From positions 1-33,294 of the forward strand of contig JAJYVN010000003.1 of NCBI GenBank assembly GCA_021791995.1: DNA of 33,294 bases, in the 5' to 3' direction. This document shows, piece by piece, positions 33,256 through 33,294 of this stretch (its first letter is position 1; each line of letters begins with the position of its first letter). The notes beneath the pieces were generated by a model, which was given only the letters and a program-made list of their open reading frames with translations, had not been told where the DNA came from and made no database searches. Source of the DNA: Bacillota bacterium (lineage in GTDB: Bacteria; Bacillota; Sulfobacillia; RBS10-35; JAJYVN01). The translations under genes and the position numbers were made by a program.

Positions 33256-33294
33256 ATGCTCTCGACAGGGCAAGCCGCAAAACGGTTGGGCATC
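33256..33294 (+). CDS. Helix-turn-helix protein (MerR/excisionase/IS607-type), N-terminus only
   Basis: Thirteen codons are visible before the window ends: MLSTGQAAKRLGI. This is the first helix of the MerR-type helix-turn-helix found in excisionases, MerR regulators and some IS607-type recombinases. The ATG at 33256 is preceded by AAGGG at five bases and by a promoter. Too little is present to decide among these families. Its position next to repeat copy B and at the far side from the IS607-type gene suggests mobile-element context. Confidence 0.5.
   Translation, partial: MLSTGQAAKRLGI

Noticed and set aside
1..33294. CRISPR array or toxin-antitoxin pair.
   Set aside because: No regularly spaced direct repeats and no pair of small overlapping genes with known motifs were seen.

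Overview
The window looks like chromosome of a high-GC, Gram-positive type bacterium (Bacillota or a close relative). The evidence is an AddAB helicase-nuclease pair instead of RecBCD, purine-rich Shine-Dalgarno sites at nearly every gene, about half of the starts being GTG or TTG, a tRNA-Asp with encoded CCA, and a broken gene of the DUF7309/DUF6930 type. I cannot name the genus.

Left edge to 4.5 kb: the first 98 bases are the N-terminus of an IS607-type serine recombinase (minus strand, cut by the window edge). About 750 bases of decayed sequence follow, then a promoter and a two-gene operon of fused ABC exporters that probably form a heterodimer. 4.5 to 10.7 kb: an Nramp-family transporter with an atypical metal site and a small membrane protein translated just behind it (minus strand), a pseudogene, an ABC1/UbiB kinase-like protein and tRNA-Asp. 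9.8 to 17.5 kb: an addB-addA-SDR operon on the minus strand with a well-placed promoter.

18.8 to 32.7 kb: a carbohydrate block with two arms. The leftward arm encodes two xylose-isomerase-like TIM-barrel proteins, two Gfo/Idh/MocA oxidoreductases and a mutarotase-like protein of unrecognised family. The rightward arm encodes an unrecognised protein, then a complete Dpp/Opp-type ABC importer (lipoprotein, two permeases, two ATPases) and a third Gfo/Idh/MocA enzyme. Between the arms lies about 650 bases of non-coding DNA with hairpins and a TCGATATCGA palindrome. The gene set fits uptake of a glycoside or unusual sugar followed by oxidation to a keto-sugar and isomerisation, epimerisation or elimination. 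No glycosidase, sugar kinase or recognisable regulator is present, so the substrate is open.

The carbohydrate block is bracketed by two diverged copies of one roughly 280-base sequence in opposite orientation (about 17.72-18.02 kb and 32.85-33.13 kb). This suggests that the block was acquired or rearranged as a unit. The right edge starts another helix-turn-helix protein of the MerR/IS607 N-terminal type. This bracketed block is the best candidate for an undescribed system in the window.
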